Assembly (NCBI RefSeq): GCF_016185115.1
Contig: NZ_JACPOF010000020.1
Location: 372,001 to 436,000 of the forward strand
Length of the DNA: 64,000 nt
Reading direction: 5' to 3'
DNA from: Polaromonas sp.
GTDB lineage: Bacteria; Pseudomonadota; Gammaproteobacteria; Burkholderiales; Burkholderiaceae_C
Shown: positions 27,825 to 38,114 of the stretch, piece after piece
How the letters are laid out: every line of letters starts with the position of its first letter
Position numbering within the stretch: position 1 is the first letter of the stretch
The notes under the pieces: model-generated
The model's input: only the letters and a program-made list of their open reading frames with translations
Told to the model about the DNA's origin: nothing
Database searches by the model: none
Program-made: the position numbers and the translations under genes

Positions 27825-28796
27825 ATGTTTTCCTACCGCCACGCCTTTCACGCAGGCAACCACGCCGATGTGCTCAAGCACACCACGCTGATCGCGTTGA
27901 TGAAGTATCTGACCCAGAAAGACACGGCGCTGACCGTGATAGACACCCATGCCGGGGCCGGCCTGTACCGCCTGGACGGCGATTACACGGAAACCAGCGG
28001 GGAAGCCAAAGACGGTGTTTTCAGGCTTTTCCAGAAAGCTGAAGCGCCCGCCGGGGCGCCTGCAGCCGCTGCAACATCCGTCAAAAAAACAAAGCTCGCA
28101 GCGCCCATTGTGCTGTGTCCCGCCCTTCAGGCGTACGTGGACATTCTGCGCGGGCTGAACCCGCAATTCGCCGAAAGCGGCAACCCCGCGCACCTGAAGA
28201 TTTATCCCGGCTCACCCTTTATTGAGCAGCAATTCCTCAGCGGCCGCGACAAGCTCAAGCTCTTTGAGCTGCACCCGACTGACTACAAATCCCTTTCTGG
28301 CAATATTGAGCAACTCAGTGTCGGCCGCCAGGTTGCGGTGGCGCGCGAAGACGGCTTTGAGGCGCTCAAGACCTTTTTGCCCCCGCCTGCGCGCCGTGCC
28401 ATGGTGCTCTGCGACCCGAGTTATGAGATGAAGTCTGACTATGGCCGCGTCAGCGTGTGCATGGCTGACGCCCTCAAGCGCTTTGCCACGGGTACCTATG
28501 TGGTCTGGTACCCCGTGATTCCGCGGCCGGAAGCGCATGACCTGCCGCGCAAACTCAAAACCCTTGCAGTGAAGGCCTCAAGAAGCTGGCTGAATGCCGT
28601 TCTAACCGTCAAATCAAGCAAACTGACAACCGATGAGGCAGGCGATGTGGTCCGCCCTGGCCTGCCCGCCAGTGGCATGTTCATCATCAACCCGCCACAC
28701 ACACTCAAGGGTGAATTGCAACTGGCCTTGCCGCAGATGGTGGCCTTGCTGGGCCAGGACCGAAATGCCTCATTCACACTAGAACATGGCGGCTGA
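27825..28796 (+). CDS. rlmJ: 23S rRNA (adenine-2030 N6)-methyltransferase RlmJ
   Basis: SAM-dependent enzyme making m6A2030 in 23S rRNA. MFSYRHAFHAGNHADVLKH is the family's start, VIDTHAGAGLY is the SAM motif, and the catalytic motif reads DPSYEMKSDY, where E. coli has DPPYE; the Ser replaces the second Pro of the usual D/N-P-P-Y/F. A proline/alanine-rich insertion (about residues 75-95, APAGAPAAAATSVKK) lengthens the protein to 323 residues against about 280 in E. coli. The ATG at 27825 is chosen on the conserved N-terminus. Confidence 0.93.
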   Translation: MFSYRHAFHAGNHADVLKHTTLIALMKYLTQKDTALTVIDTHAGAGLYRLDGDYTETSGEAKDGVFRLFQKAEAPAGAPAAAATSVKKTKLAAPIVLCPALQAYVDILRGLNPQFAESGNPAHLKIYPGSPFIEQQFLSGRDKLKLFELHPTDYKSLSGNIEQLSVGRQVAVAREDGFEALKTFLPPPARRAMVLCDPSYEMKSDYGRVSVCMADALKRFATGTYVVWYPVIPRPEAHDLPRKLKTLAVKASRSWLNAVLTVKSSKLTTDEAGDVVRPGLPASGMFIINPPHTLKGELQLALPQMVALLGQDRNASFTLEHGG

Positions 28797-28857
28797 CGGA
28801 TTGCTGTTGGCTTGATTCCAGCGGCGCTGCACCCACTGTCCTGATCCAGACCGGCCG

Positions 28858-30909
<2,052 letters not shown>

Positions 30910-30925
30910 AGGTCTTCAGGTATTT

Positions 30926-31030
30926 ATTCCAGTTTCCATTAGAAGCGAGAACAAGGCGCAAAGTCGCAGACAGTGCTGTGGCACGGCAAGACGAAGCAAC
31001 GCAGTTATCGTTTTTAATGGGAACTGGAAT
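30926..31030. mobile_element. MITE-like element with 27-base terminal inverted repeats
   Basis: The left end ATTCCAGTTTCCATTAGAAG (30926 on) and the reverse complement of the right end (31004-31030) agree at 23 of 27 positions. The 105-base unit has no coding capacity. It fills the gap between the kinase fusion and a hypothetical gene, whose stop codon is at its right border. No clear target-site duplication is visible. Confidence 0.55.
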
Positions 31031-31368
31031 CAGTTGGTACGTGAGTTCCAGACGTGAAGCTCAAAAAAAGCTTCGCGCACATTGATCTTCAACTGGCTGA
31101 ATACTGCGCGGGTCGCTGCCTCGGCGGCTCTTTCCCAGAGGCTGATGGCCTGCAGCTCTTCAGGCGTCCTGGCGTCGAGCGGGTTTTCTGCATGCAGCGA
31201 CCTTGCGGCCAGCCACTCGACATAGGCGCCACAGACTTTCGAAGGACTGCCAAAGGCCGACTCCAGTACCTCCAGAAACTTCGCCTCAGCCTGCGTTCTC
31301 ACGCTCTCGGGGAGACCATTGGCAGCTTGAAGGGATGCGTTGTATTTGGCAGCTTTTCTGTTGGACAT
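31030..31368 (-). CDS. Hypothetical protein, 112 residues
   Basis: An alpha-helical, soluble protein with no signal or membrane segment. The opening SNRKAAKYNASLQAANGLP and the ISLWERAAEAATRAVFSQ helix are the most distinctive parts; I do not recognise a family. The ATG at 31368 has only a weak ribosome-binding site. Its stop lies at the border of the MITE-like element, so the last residues (HVWNSRTN) may come from that insertion. It precedes no obvious partner on its strand. Confidence 0.5.
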   Translation of the reverse strand: MSNRKAAKYNASLQAANGLPESVRTQAEAKFLEVLESAFGSPSKVCGAYVEWLAARSLHAENPLDARTPEELQAISLWERAAEAATRAVFSQLKINVREAFFELHVWNSRTN

Positions 31369-31439
31369 AACACCAGGGGGGGATGCAAACTTACGGTCCT
31401 AAGTATTACACGACGGCCCGAATATCTTAATACTTCAGT

Positions 31440-32471
31440 TCAGTATTTCAGCGCCGCACTCTTGCCCCAGAACACCCGGTAAGCAAACACCGTGTAGCCG
31501 ATGATCATGGGCAGCACCACCGCCGCCCCTGCCAGGATGACGGCCATGGCCTCTGGTGCAGTCGCCGCCTGCCAGATATTGACCTTGTCAATGACCAGCC
31601 ACGGAAAGAGACTGTAGGCCAGGCCGTAAAACGCGAGCAAAAACACACCCACGGTCGCACCAAATGGCACCCAGGCACCGTACTCGTTGCCCTGCCCCAG
31701 CCGCACCGGCAGGCGTTGCAGGCTGCGGTAAATCACCCAGAACAGCACGCCCGTGGCGGCGGGAATCGGCAGCAGCAGGATGATGTTTGGGAAAGAAAAC
31801 CATTTGGCAAAAATCACCGGGCTGACCAGCGGCGTTGCAACCGAGATGGCTGCAATGCCGGCCATGGTGAGCAGCAGGCTGGCTTTGGCCCAGCGCACCG
31901 CGCGCAGTTGCAGTTCGCCTTCTGATTTGATGATGAGCCAGCCCGCACCCAGCAGGCAGTAGGCCGCGACCAGCGCCAGGCCGATCACGGCGTTGAACAG
32001 CATGGTCCACCAGGTACTTGCAAAGCCGGTGATGAGCGAGCCCAGCATGTAGCCCTGGCTCCAGCTGGCCAGCAATGAGCCGCTGTAAAACATGCGGTTC
32101 CACAGGGGTTTGTAGCTGGCCCGCGCCTTGACGCGAAAGTCAAACGCCACCCCACGCAAAGTCAGGCCTATGAGCATGAAGGCAACCGGCAGGTACAGCG
32201 CACCCAGAATCACGCCGTGCGCCAGCGGAAACACCGTGAGCAAAATGCCCACGCCCAGCACCAGCCACGTTTCGTTGGCGTCCCAGAAAGGACCAATGCT
32301 GGCGATCATGGTGTCCTTGTCGTCATCGCTGGCGCGCCGCATCAGCACACCGACGCCGAGGTCATAACCGTCAAGAATCACATAGGCCAGCATGGCCAGG
32401 CCCATGACGACCAGAAAGACAATCGGCATCCATCCTGCAGCCTGCGTGAGGTCGGGTGCGAGATCAAGCAT
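31440..32471 (-). CDS. cydB: Cytochrome bd ubiquinol oxidase subunit II (CydB/CioB)
   Basis: A 343-residue membrane subunit with about eight or nine helices. LAYVILDGYDLGVGVLMRR near the N-terminus is diagnostic, as is WDANETWLVLGVGILL. It pairs with CydA to reduce oxygen using ubiquinol without pumping protons. The ATG overlaps the cydA stop by eight bases, with GGAG upstream. No cydX-sized frame was evident downstream. Confidence 0.96.
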   Translation of the reverse strand: MLDLAPDLTQAAGWMPIVFLVVMGLAMLAYVILDGYDLGVGVLMRRASDDDKDTMIASIGPFWDANETWLVLGVGILLTVFPLAHGVILGALYLPVAFMLIGLTLRGVAFDFRVKARASYKPLWNRMFYSGSLLASWSQGYMLGSLITGFASTWWTMLFNAVIGLALVAAYCLLGAGWLIIKSEGELQLRAVRWAKASLLLTMAGIAAISVATPLVSPVIFAKWFSFPNIILLLPIPAATGVLFWVIYRSLQRLPVRLGQGNEYGAWVPFGATVGVFLLAFYGLAYSLFPWLVIDKVNIWQAATAPEAMAVILAGAAVVLPMIIGYTVFAYRVFWGKSAALKY

Positions 32472-33882
32472 TGAGCGCTCCTTCTTTTTCAGGATAGTTC
32501 ACGACGTTGAGTTCCTTCTCGGTGTCGCCCGCCGTCTGGTCGTCTTCGCCGAACGGCCTGTCTGCATGCTTGCGGTGCCGCGCCAGGTAAAACACCACAG
32601 AGACATATGCGGTGATCAGCGCAAGGTAAAGCGTGAGGTACATCGCCAGCGTGAGTGCAATGCGCGGCGCAGGTACTTTTGAGGCCGCATCTGCCGCCGT
32701 CAGCACACCCGTCACCAGCCAGGGCTGACGGCCTATCTCGGTCACGTACCAGCCGGCGATCAACGCGATCCAGCCGGCAAAAGTCATGGCGACGAGCACG
32801 CGCGCGTGCCAGACCGTCAGCGTGCGCCCTGAGTTCTTCTTCCAGGGAGCGAGCTGAAATGTGGTGGCCCAGCTCACCAGCAGCATCAGCATGCCCACCC
32901 CCACCATGATGCGGAAGGCCCAGAACACGGGCGCTACCGGCGGGTGCTTGCCTTCAAATTCATTCAGGCCCCTGACCTCACCGTCCCAACTGTGGGTGAG
33001 ATAGAGCGAGGCGAGTTTTGGAATCGCGATTTCGTAGCGATTGCTCCTGGTCTTTTCATCAGGCAGCGCAAACAACACAGCAGGAACACCTTTTTCAGTC
33101 TGCCAGATGCCTTCCATCGCGGCGAGTTTGGCGGGCTGGTGCTCCAGTGTGTTCAGGCCGTGCGCATCACCGGCCAGGATCTGCAGCGGGATCAGAAACG
33201 CCGCCAGGTAAATGCCCGTCTTCAGCCCCGCCATCACCTCGGCACTGCGCTCACTGCGCAGCCAGCGGTAGGCAGAAATGCCCGCCACCAGAAACGCCAC
33301 CGTCAGGCCGGAGGCCAGCAGCATATGCGTTAGGCGATAGGGAAAGGACGGGTTGAAGATCACGGCAAACCAGCTCGTCACATGGGCCTTGCCGTTGATC
33401 ATTTCAAAGCCTGCCGGTGTCTGCATCCATGAGTTCAGCGCAAGAATCCAGAAGGCCGACAGCGTGGTGCCACCCGCCACCAGCAAGGTGGCAGTGGTGT
33501 GCATGCGCTCGCTGACACGTTCGCGCGCAAACAGCATCACGCCCAGCATGGTGGCTTCAAGAAAGAAAGCCGTGAGCACTTCATAAGCCAGCAACGGCCC
33601 GGCAATATTGCCGACCTTTTCCATATAGCCCGGCCAGTTGGTGCCGAACTGGAAGCTCATGGTGATGCCGCTGACCACGCCCAGCGCAAAGGTCAGCGCA
33701 AAAATCTTAACCCAGAACTGGTAGGCGTCCATCCAGTACTGCTCTTTGCTGCTGACAAAACGCAGCTTGAAGTACAGCAGTACCCAGCCCAGCGAAATGC
33801 TGATGGTCGGGAACAGGATGTGAAAAGTAATGTTGGCCGCAAACTGTAGGCGCGCCAGCAGGAAGGGATCAAGACCGTCCAT
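32464..33882 (-). CDS. cydA: Cytochrome bd ubiquinol oxidase subunit I (CydA/CioA type)
   Basis: The 472-residue heme-bearing subunit. H21 in NITFHILFPTISIS is the expected heme ligand near the N-terminus, GWYVTEIGRQPW is the conserved quinol/heme-site motif, and the length points to a short Q-loop, as in the cyanide-insensitive CioA branch. The operon gbsR-like, cydA, cydB is on one strand; cydA starts only three bases after the regulator stop, so the regulator probably controls its own operon. Confidence 0.95.
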   Translation of the reverse strand: MDGLDPFLLARLQFAANITFHILFPTISISLGWVLLYFKLRFVSSKEQYWMDAYQFWVKIFALTFALGVVSGITMSFQFGTNWPGYMEKVGNIAGPLLAYEVLTAFFLEATMLGVMLFARERVSERMHTTATLLVAGGTTLSAFWILALNSWMQTPAGFEMINGKAHVTSWFAVIFNPSFPYRLTHMLLASGLTVAFLVAGISAYRWLRSERSAEVMAGLKTGIYLAAFLIPLQILAGDAHGLNTLEHQPAKLAAMEGIWQTEKGVPAVLFALPDEKTRSNRYEIAIPKLASLYLTHSWDGEVRGLNEFEGKHPPVAPVFWAFRIMVGVGMLMLLVSWATTFQLAPWKKNSGRTLTVWHARVLVAMTFAGWIALIAGWYVTEIGRQPWLVTGVLTAADAASKVPAPRIALTLAMYLTLYLALITAYVSVVFYLARHRKHADRPFGEDDQTAGDTEKELNVVNYPEKEGALNA

Positions 33883-33884
33883 GT

Positions 33885-34529
33885 TCAGTCCCTTGTATCT
33901 TCGCCATCGCTGCCATCCGGAACGTGGTCAGCAGGCATTTCACTCCGGGTCAAAACCGCTGCCGGTTTTTTCAAACCTTTGCCGGTCAGGCCCGCCACCA
34001 CCTTGTCTTTGGTCTCCAGCAGCTTCTGCACCTTGGCGCCCATTTTCATCAGGCTCATCAAGGTAGCCGAATCCATCTTCTGCACATCGGCCAGCCAGCC
34101 CGTCATGAGCTCGATGAGGTCATGCATCTGCTTCATGCGCGCCTGGGCGTGGATGTCGTCCTGGCTGGCGGGCTGCTCCATCAGCGCATCACGCAGCATC
34201 GACAGGGTAGGGTCAATCTCGCGCTTGCGGCGCTCTTCAGCCAGCGTCCGAAAAATGGCCCACACATCTTCAGGCGCCTGGAAATACTCGCGTCTGTCGT
34301 TGGGCAGGTGTTGCAGCCGCACCAGGTTCCAGGATTGAAGCTCCTTGAGGCCCATGCTCACATTGGAGCGCGAAAAAGCCAGCGACTCAGCTATTTCATC
34401 AGCATTGAGCGCCCGTGGTGATACATATAACAACGCATAAATCTGCCCGACAGTGCGGTTAATGCCCCACCGGCTGCCCATTTCGCCGAAATGGAGGACA
34501 AAACGCTGGGTGAGTGGGGCGAGGTTCAT
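33885..34529 (-). CDS. GbsR/MarR-family transcriptional regulator
   Basis: A 214-residue winged-helix regulator. INRTVGQIYALLYVSPRALNADEIAESLAFSRSNVSMGLKELQSW is the GbsR-type helix-turn-helix, followed by a long helical dimerisation part and a disordered acidic tail. It is the first gene of the cyd operon, and a perfect 18-base palindrome lies just upstream, so autoregulated control of bd oxidase is likely. The effector is unknown. Confidence 0.88.
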   Translation of the reverse strand: MNLAPLTQRFVLHFGEMGSRWGINRTVGQIYALLYVSPRALNADEIAESLAFSRSNVSMGLKELQSWNLVRLQHLPNDRREYFQAPEDVWAIFRTLAEERRKREIDPTLSMLRDALMEQPASQDDIHAQARMKQMHDLIELMTGWLADVQKMDSATLMSLMKMGAKVQKLLETKDKVVAGLTGKGLKKPAAVLTRSEMPADHVPDGSDGEDTRD

Positions 34530-34546
34530 GGCTGGATTTATTGAAT

Positions 34547-34564
34547 TTTCAGTAATTACTGAAA
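34547..34564. promoter_or_regulatory. Palindromic operator upstream of gbsR-cydAB
   Basis: TTTCAGTAATTACTGAAA is a perfect 18-base palindrome 18 bases upstream of the GbsR-like ATG, in an AT-rich stretch that stands out from its surroundings. It is the natural binding site for the dimeric regulator encoded next to it. Confidence 0.75.
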
Positions 34565-34678
34565 TTATAGGAACCCATCCAGATTTGTACCAGCGCAGGC
34601 CCGGAGTCGCCCTTGCAGCGGGTCGGCATTAACCGCGCGCCGCTGCTCCCGGACTTGATCCTGGGTAAGTGCCCCTTT

Positions 34679-35173
34679 TCAGGCCTCTGGTTTAGGCGCG
34701 CCGATCGCTTCGCAGAGCTGGTCAGTACATTTGCCCCAGCCTGCGTGAAAGCCCATCCTGTCGTGCACGTCGCGGTCAACGACCGACCAGTGTTGTATGC
34801 GTGCGGTGTAGCGGGTCTTGCCGCCCTCGTCGTCAAACGTCAGTACAGCCGTCATGAAGGGTTTGGCGGAAGGCTTCCATGCCTCCACATAAGCGTCGGT
34901 GAACACCAGGCGTCTGTTGGGCACCACTTCCAGGTAGACGCCGCGATTGGGGAACTCCGTGCCGTCGGGTACAGCCATCACGACAAGGCTTGAACCGCCG
35001 GGACGCACGTCCATTTCCACCCTTGACGTGGTCCACGGCCTGGGCGCAAACCACTGCTGGAGCAGTTTGGGGTCTGTCCACGCCTGGTAGACCTTGCCGG
35101 GCGGTGCGTCTATCAAACGGGTCAGTACAAGTTCGCATTCGGACGCGGGGGCGGAGTGGTGGTCAGTGCTCAT
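34679..35173 (-). CDS. SRPBCC/AHSA1-domain protein, copy B of tandem pair
   Basis: A 164-residue START-like (Aha1 C-terminal type) protein. ELVLTRLIDAPPGKVYQAWT is the typical opening, WFAPRPW and DVRPGGSS form the cavity strands, and MGFHAGWGKCTDQL the C-terminal helix. It is a close paralogue of the next gene upstream, with the same length and order of blocks. Such proteins bind hydrophobic ligands; no enzyme role is established. The 150 bases downstream to the GbsR promoter hold nothing further I can support. Confidence 0.85.
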   Translation of the reverse strand: MSTDHHSAPASECELVLTRLIDAPPGKVYQAWTDPKLLQQWFAPRPWTTSRVEMDVRPGGSSLVVMAVPDGTEFPNRGVYLEVVPNRRLVFTDAYVEAWKPSAKPFMTAVLTFDDEGGKTRYTARIQHWSVVDRDVHDRMGFHAGWGKCTDQLCEAIGAPKPEA

Positions 35174-35209
35174 GTCACCAAATGTACGCCCGACGGCGCC
35201 TGTTCGGAA

Positions 35210-35704
35210 TCAGGGCGCAGGCTTTGGCGCACCAATCAGTTCGCAAAGCTGCTCGGTGGCCTTACCCCAGCCTTCATGAAAGCCCATCTTTTCATGTGCC
35301 TCGCGGTCGGCGGCGTTCCAGTGCAACACCCTTGCGGTGTAGCGCGTCTTTCCGCCTTCTTCTTCAAAGCTCAGCACGACCGTCATGAAGGGTTTGTCCG
35401 AGGGCTTCCACGCTGCGGTGTACGCATCGGTGAATACCAGGCGCTCGTTGGGCACCACCTCCAGATACACGCCGCGGTTGGGAAATTCTGTGCCGTCGGG
35501 GCCGCGCATCACGATCAGGCTGGCCCCGCCTGGCCGCACATCGGTTTCGGCGCGCACGGTCTGCCAGGGTTTGGGCGTGAACCACTGCACGATGAGTTCT
35601 GGTTGGGTCCATGCGTCATACAGCTTTGCGCGCGGCGCGGCAATCAGGCGGGTGAGGACAAGTTCGCGGTCAGAGGCCGTGGTGGCATTGCTGGCAGAGG
35701 TCAT
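35210..35704 (-). CDS. SRPBCC/AHSA1-domain protein, copy A of tandem pair
   Basis: A 164-residue paralogue of the neighbouring gene: ELVLTRLIAAPRAKLYDAWT, WFTPKPWQTVRAETDVRPGG, FPNRGVYLEVVP and MGFHEGWGKATEQL align without gaps. It has a strong ribosome-binding site (AAGGAG) and is the first gene of the pair, 36 bases before the second. The pair looks like a recent tandem duplication. Confidence 0.85.
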   Translation of the reverse strand: MTSASNATTASDRELVLTRLIAAPRAKLYDAWTQPELIVQWFTPKPWQTVRAETDVRPGGASLIVMRGPDGTEFPNRGVYLEVVPNERLVFTDAYTAAWKPSDKPFMTVVLSFEEEGGKTRYTARVLHWNAADREAHEKMGFHEGWGKATEQLCELIGAPKPAP

Positions 35705-35833
35705 GAAGTTCTCCTTGATATCGATGAAGGTATTTAACAGGACTTTTCAGCCCTTGCCTGTACGACGAAGGAGCAAAAGGTTTATCGACACGCCGCTACA
35801 GATTTATCTGCGCCAACCAGCAAGCAAGACGTG

Positions 35834-35857
35834 AAATGTAAAGTCTTCTTTACATTT
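35834..35857. promoter_or_regulatory. Perfect inverted repeat upstream of the SRPBCC pair
   Basis: AAATGTAAAG-TCTT-CTTTACATTT, with ten-base arms and a four-base loop, lies 130 bases upstream of the first SRPBCC gene inside the 361-base gap (35705-36065). It could be an operator for that pair or, because a T5 run follows on the + strand and an A-rich stretch precedes it, a hairpin terminator. The rest of the gap holds repeat copy 2. Confidence 0.5.
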
Positions 35858-35894
35858 TTGATGATTGTTGCCGACCAAGACCGCACCGGGACTG

Positions 35895-35985
35895 GTTTTT
35901 TGACCCCAAAAGGCATTTCCAGGTGCCAAAAACGGCTACAGGCCAATAGATCCGCACGTAAGCAGCTACAAAATAAATAGCAGAA
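35895..35985 (-). repeat. Interspersed repeat, copy 2
   Basis: On the minus strand it reads GCTATTTATTTTGTAGCTGC, then TTACGTGCGGATCTATTGGC, then CTGTAGCCGTTTTTGGCACC, the same framework as the copies at 12.8, 47.1 and 50.9 kb. It lacks the TTAA-bounded tail seen in the others. It lies between the FAH gene and the SRPBCC pair. Confidence 0.7.
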
Positions 35986-36065
35986 TTCCTCAAACCAGCT
36001 CTGGCAGTGCTTTTACTGGTCAGGCCGAAGGCAGCGTGCCGGCGGGTTGAATGCAGGCCCGCGCG

Positions 36066-36914
36066 CTACTCGTTGGCAATGACGTTGCGCAATATGCCCA
36101 CGTGCCCTACCTCTATCTCCACCACATCACCTGCGCGCATCCACACCGGTGGCTGGCGCCGGGCGCCCACACCGCCGGGCGTACCCGTGACGATCACATC
36201 GCCCGGTGACAGCGGCGCGATTGTCGACACATAGGCAATCTGCCGCGCGATGCTGTGGATCAGCATCTCCGTGGTGGCGTGTTGCATGACCTGGCCGTTG
36301 AGCCGCGTGGTGAGCGACATAACCGTGCCGAACGGAATCTCATCGGCGGTCACCAGCCAGGGGCCAAAGCCACCCGTGCGCCAGAAATTCTTGCCCGGGC
36401 CCCACTGGGAGGTGTGACGCTGCCAGTCCCGGATGGTCGCGTCGTTGTAGCAGGTATAGCCCGCCACATGCGCCGCAGCGTCTGCTTCAGGAATGTGCCG
36501 GCCGCCACGCCCGATGACAACCGCAATTTCGCCCTCGTAATCCAGTTGTGTGGAAATTTTCGGGCGCACGATGGGCTGGCCATGCGCGACCTGCGAGTCC
36601 GCCACCCGCAGGAAGAAGGTCGGCTGTTCGGTCACTTCGCGCTGGGTTTCCTGCACGTGCTCGTGGTAGTTCAGGCCGCAGCACCAGATCTTTCCCGGGT
36701 CCGGAATCACGGGGAGCAGCGTCGCATCTTCGAGCGCCATGTCCGGCTTGCGCCCCCTGATCAGTGTGTCGATCTCCGCCAGTAATGCCGGCTCCAGAAT
36801 CTCCCTGATCGCGCTGTACCGGCCAGCAGAAGCGTTGACGATGTCGACAATGCCGCCATCAACGACTGCACCGAAGGATACGCGGCCGCTGTTCAAATAA
36901 CTCACCAGTTTCAT
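36066..36914 (-). CDS. Fumarylacetoacetate hydrolase family protein (cluster A)
   Basis: A 282-residue FAH-fold enzyme. LDYEGEIAVVIGRGGRHI carries the metal-binding E-x-E region (with PIVRPKISTQ before it), WCCGLNYHEHV is the conserved pre-domain, and VTGTPGGVGARRQPP is the family signature. Members hydrolyse or isomerise beta-diketone-like ring-cleavage products such as fumarylpyruvate, maleylpyruvate or HHDD. It is the last gene of cluster A and a clear paralogue of the FAH gene at 46.2 kb in cluster B. The exact substrate cannot be assigned. Confidence 0.88.
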   Translation of the reverse strand: MKLVSYLNSGRVSFGAVVDGGIVDIVNASAGRYSAIREILEPALLAEIDTLIRGRKPDMALEDATLLPVIPDPGKIWCCGLNYHEHVQETQREVTEQPTFFLRVADSQVAHGQPIVRPKISTQLDYEGEIAVVIGRGGRHIPEADAAAHVAGYTCYNDATIRDWQRHTSQWGPGKNFWRTGGFGPWLVTADEIPFGTVMSLTTRLNGQVMQHATTEMLIHSIARQIAYVSTIAPLSPGDVIVTGTPGGVGARRQPPVWMRAGDVVEIEVGHVGILRNVIANE

Positions 36915-36971
36915 TGTTTTATCTCGTCAGTTGTCCGGACGGCGTCCATGCATGACGCCAATGCAATATGG

Positions 36972-38114
36972 CTAAGCCTCGCCCACAAGGATCTGCGCCA
37001 GCCAGTCCGTGACGATGCTGTTGCGCTCCGCCGCGTGGTTGTAGACGCAGTGAACACCGTCGGGCCAGTAAGCCAGGGATGCGGCATGCGCGCCGCGGAA
37101 TTCGGTGATCTGCTGCGCCTGCTCGTTGGACACGAGCAGATCCTTGCCGCCCTGCACGCACAGCAGTTGTGCCGGCATGCTGCGGATGGCCTTCGGGAAA
37201 TCCAGCGACTCATAGAACGAGGCCACGTCGATCTCGGGCCCGAGCATGCGACCCACGCGCTGCGTGACGCGCGGGTATTTGTCGTCTGTGCTTCGCTGCC
37301 AGACACCGCCGTTGTTCACGCAGGCCTTGACGCGCGCATCGGCAGCGGCAGCAGACATCGCCAGCGTGCCACCCATGCTGTGGCCGAAAACGCCGAACCT
37401 GTCCGGGTGCGCGCCGTGCGCCGCAAGCTCATCCATGGCAGATGACACCATTTGCGTGAAATCGGTCCGCAGACGGGAGCCATCCCGCAAGCGTGCAAGA
37501 CCCTGCCCCGGCAGTTCCAGCAAACACACAGACAGCTTGCAGGCGAGAAAGGAAGGCACACTGCGCCAGAAGGCTTCACACCAGCCGTCCGCGCCGCCCC
37601 ACACCAGCACGCAGGGTGCGGGCGAATCCGTGTTGTCAGGCCGGACAAACCAGCCCTGATGGCGTGCATCCTGAAACCTGAATTCCAGCGGCTGCACGTC
37701 GAGGCCGGAGGATTTCACCCCCTTGCCAAAGGCCTCGGCCTGGCGTTCGTACAGGGCCAGTCTTTGCGCCGGGGCCTCTTCAGCCCCTGCCTGCGCGAGG
37801 CGAAAACACGCGGCCGCCAGCAAATAGAAATCAGACGCTGGTACGGCACGCTGGCGCTGCTCCTGCAGGCGCGCGCGCGCGAGGTTGTCCTCAGCCAGGT
37901 GCTCAAGCACCTCAACCCACTCCGCACCTTCGCGCACACGGGCATCCAGCCGCAGGAAGTCGTCGATGGCCATGCCGTATTCGAGGGCACGTGCCACCGT
38001 ATACGAGCGGAGCATGGCCTCGCCATGGGGCGAAGGCCCCTTCACGCCACCGTCCATTTCCGTGGCTTGTGTCCAGCTGTCGAGGGGAGAGATGCGCTCT
38101 GCAGCCATGCTCAC
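36972..38114 (-). CDS. Alpha/beta hydrolase with N-terminal helical domain (cluster A)
   Basis: A 380-residue serine hydrolase. An N-terminal helical region of about 140 residues precedes the hydrolase core. The nucleophile elbow is GHSMGG, the oxyanion region is VLVWGGADGW, and the late GVHCVYNH supplies the histidine. The layout resembles the FrsA/2,6-dihydroxypseudooxynicotine hydrolase group, which cleaves C-C bonds of acyl-aromatic compounds; that specific activity is only a suggestion. It overlaps the monooxygenase stop by four bases if the GTG at 38114 is used; an ATG at 38108 is an alternative. Cluster B has no counterpart of this gene. Confidence 0.82.
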   Translation of the reverse strand: MSMAAERISPLDSWTQATEMDGGVKGPSPHGEAMLRSYTVARALEYGMAIDDFLRLDARVREGAEWVEVLEHLAEDNLARARLQEQRQRAVPASDFYLLAAACFRLAQAGAEEAPAQRLALYERQAEAFGKGVKSSGLDVQPLEFRFQDARHQGWFVRPDNTDSPAPCVLVWGGADGWCEAFWRSVPSFLACKLSVCLLELPGQGLARLRDGSRLRTDFTQMVSSAMDELAAHGAHPDRFGVFGHSMGGTLAMSAAAADARVKACVNNGGVWQRSTDDKYPRVTQRVGRMLGPEIDVASFYESLDFPKAIRSMPAQLLCVQGGKDLLVSNEQAQQITEFRGAHAASLAYWPDGVHCVYNHAAERNSIVTDWLAQILVGEA

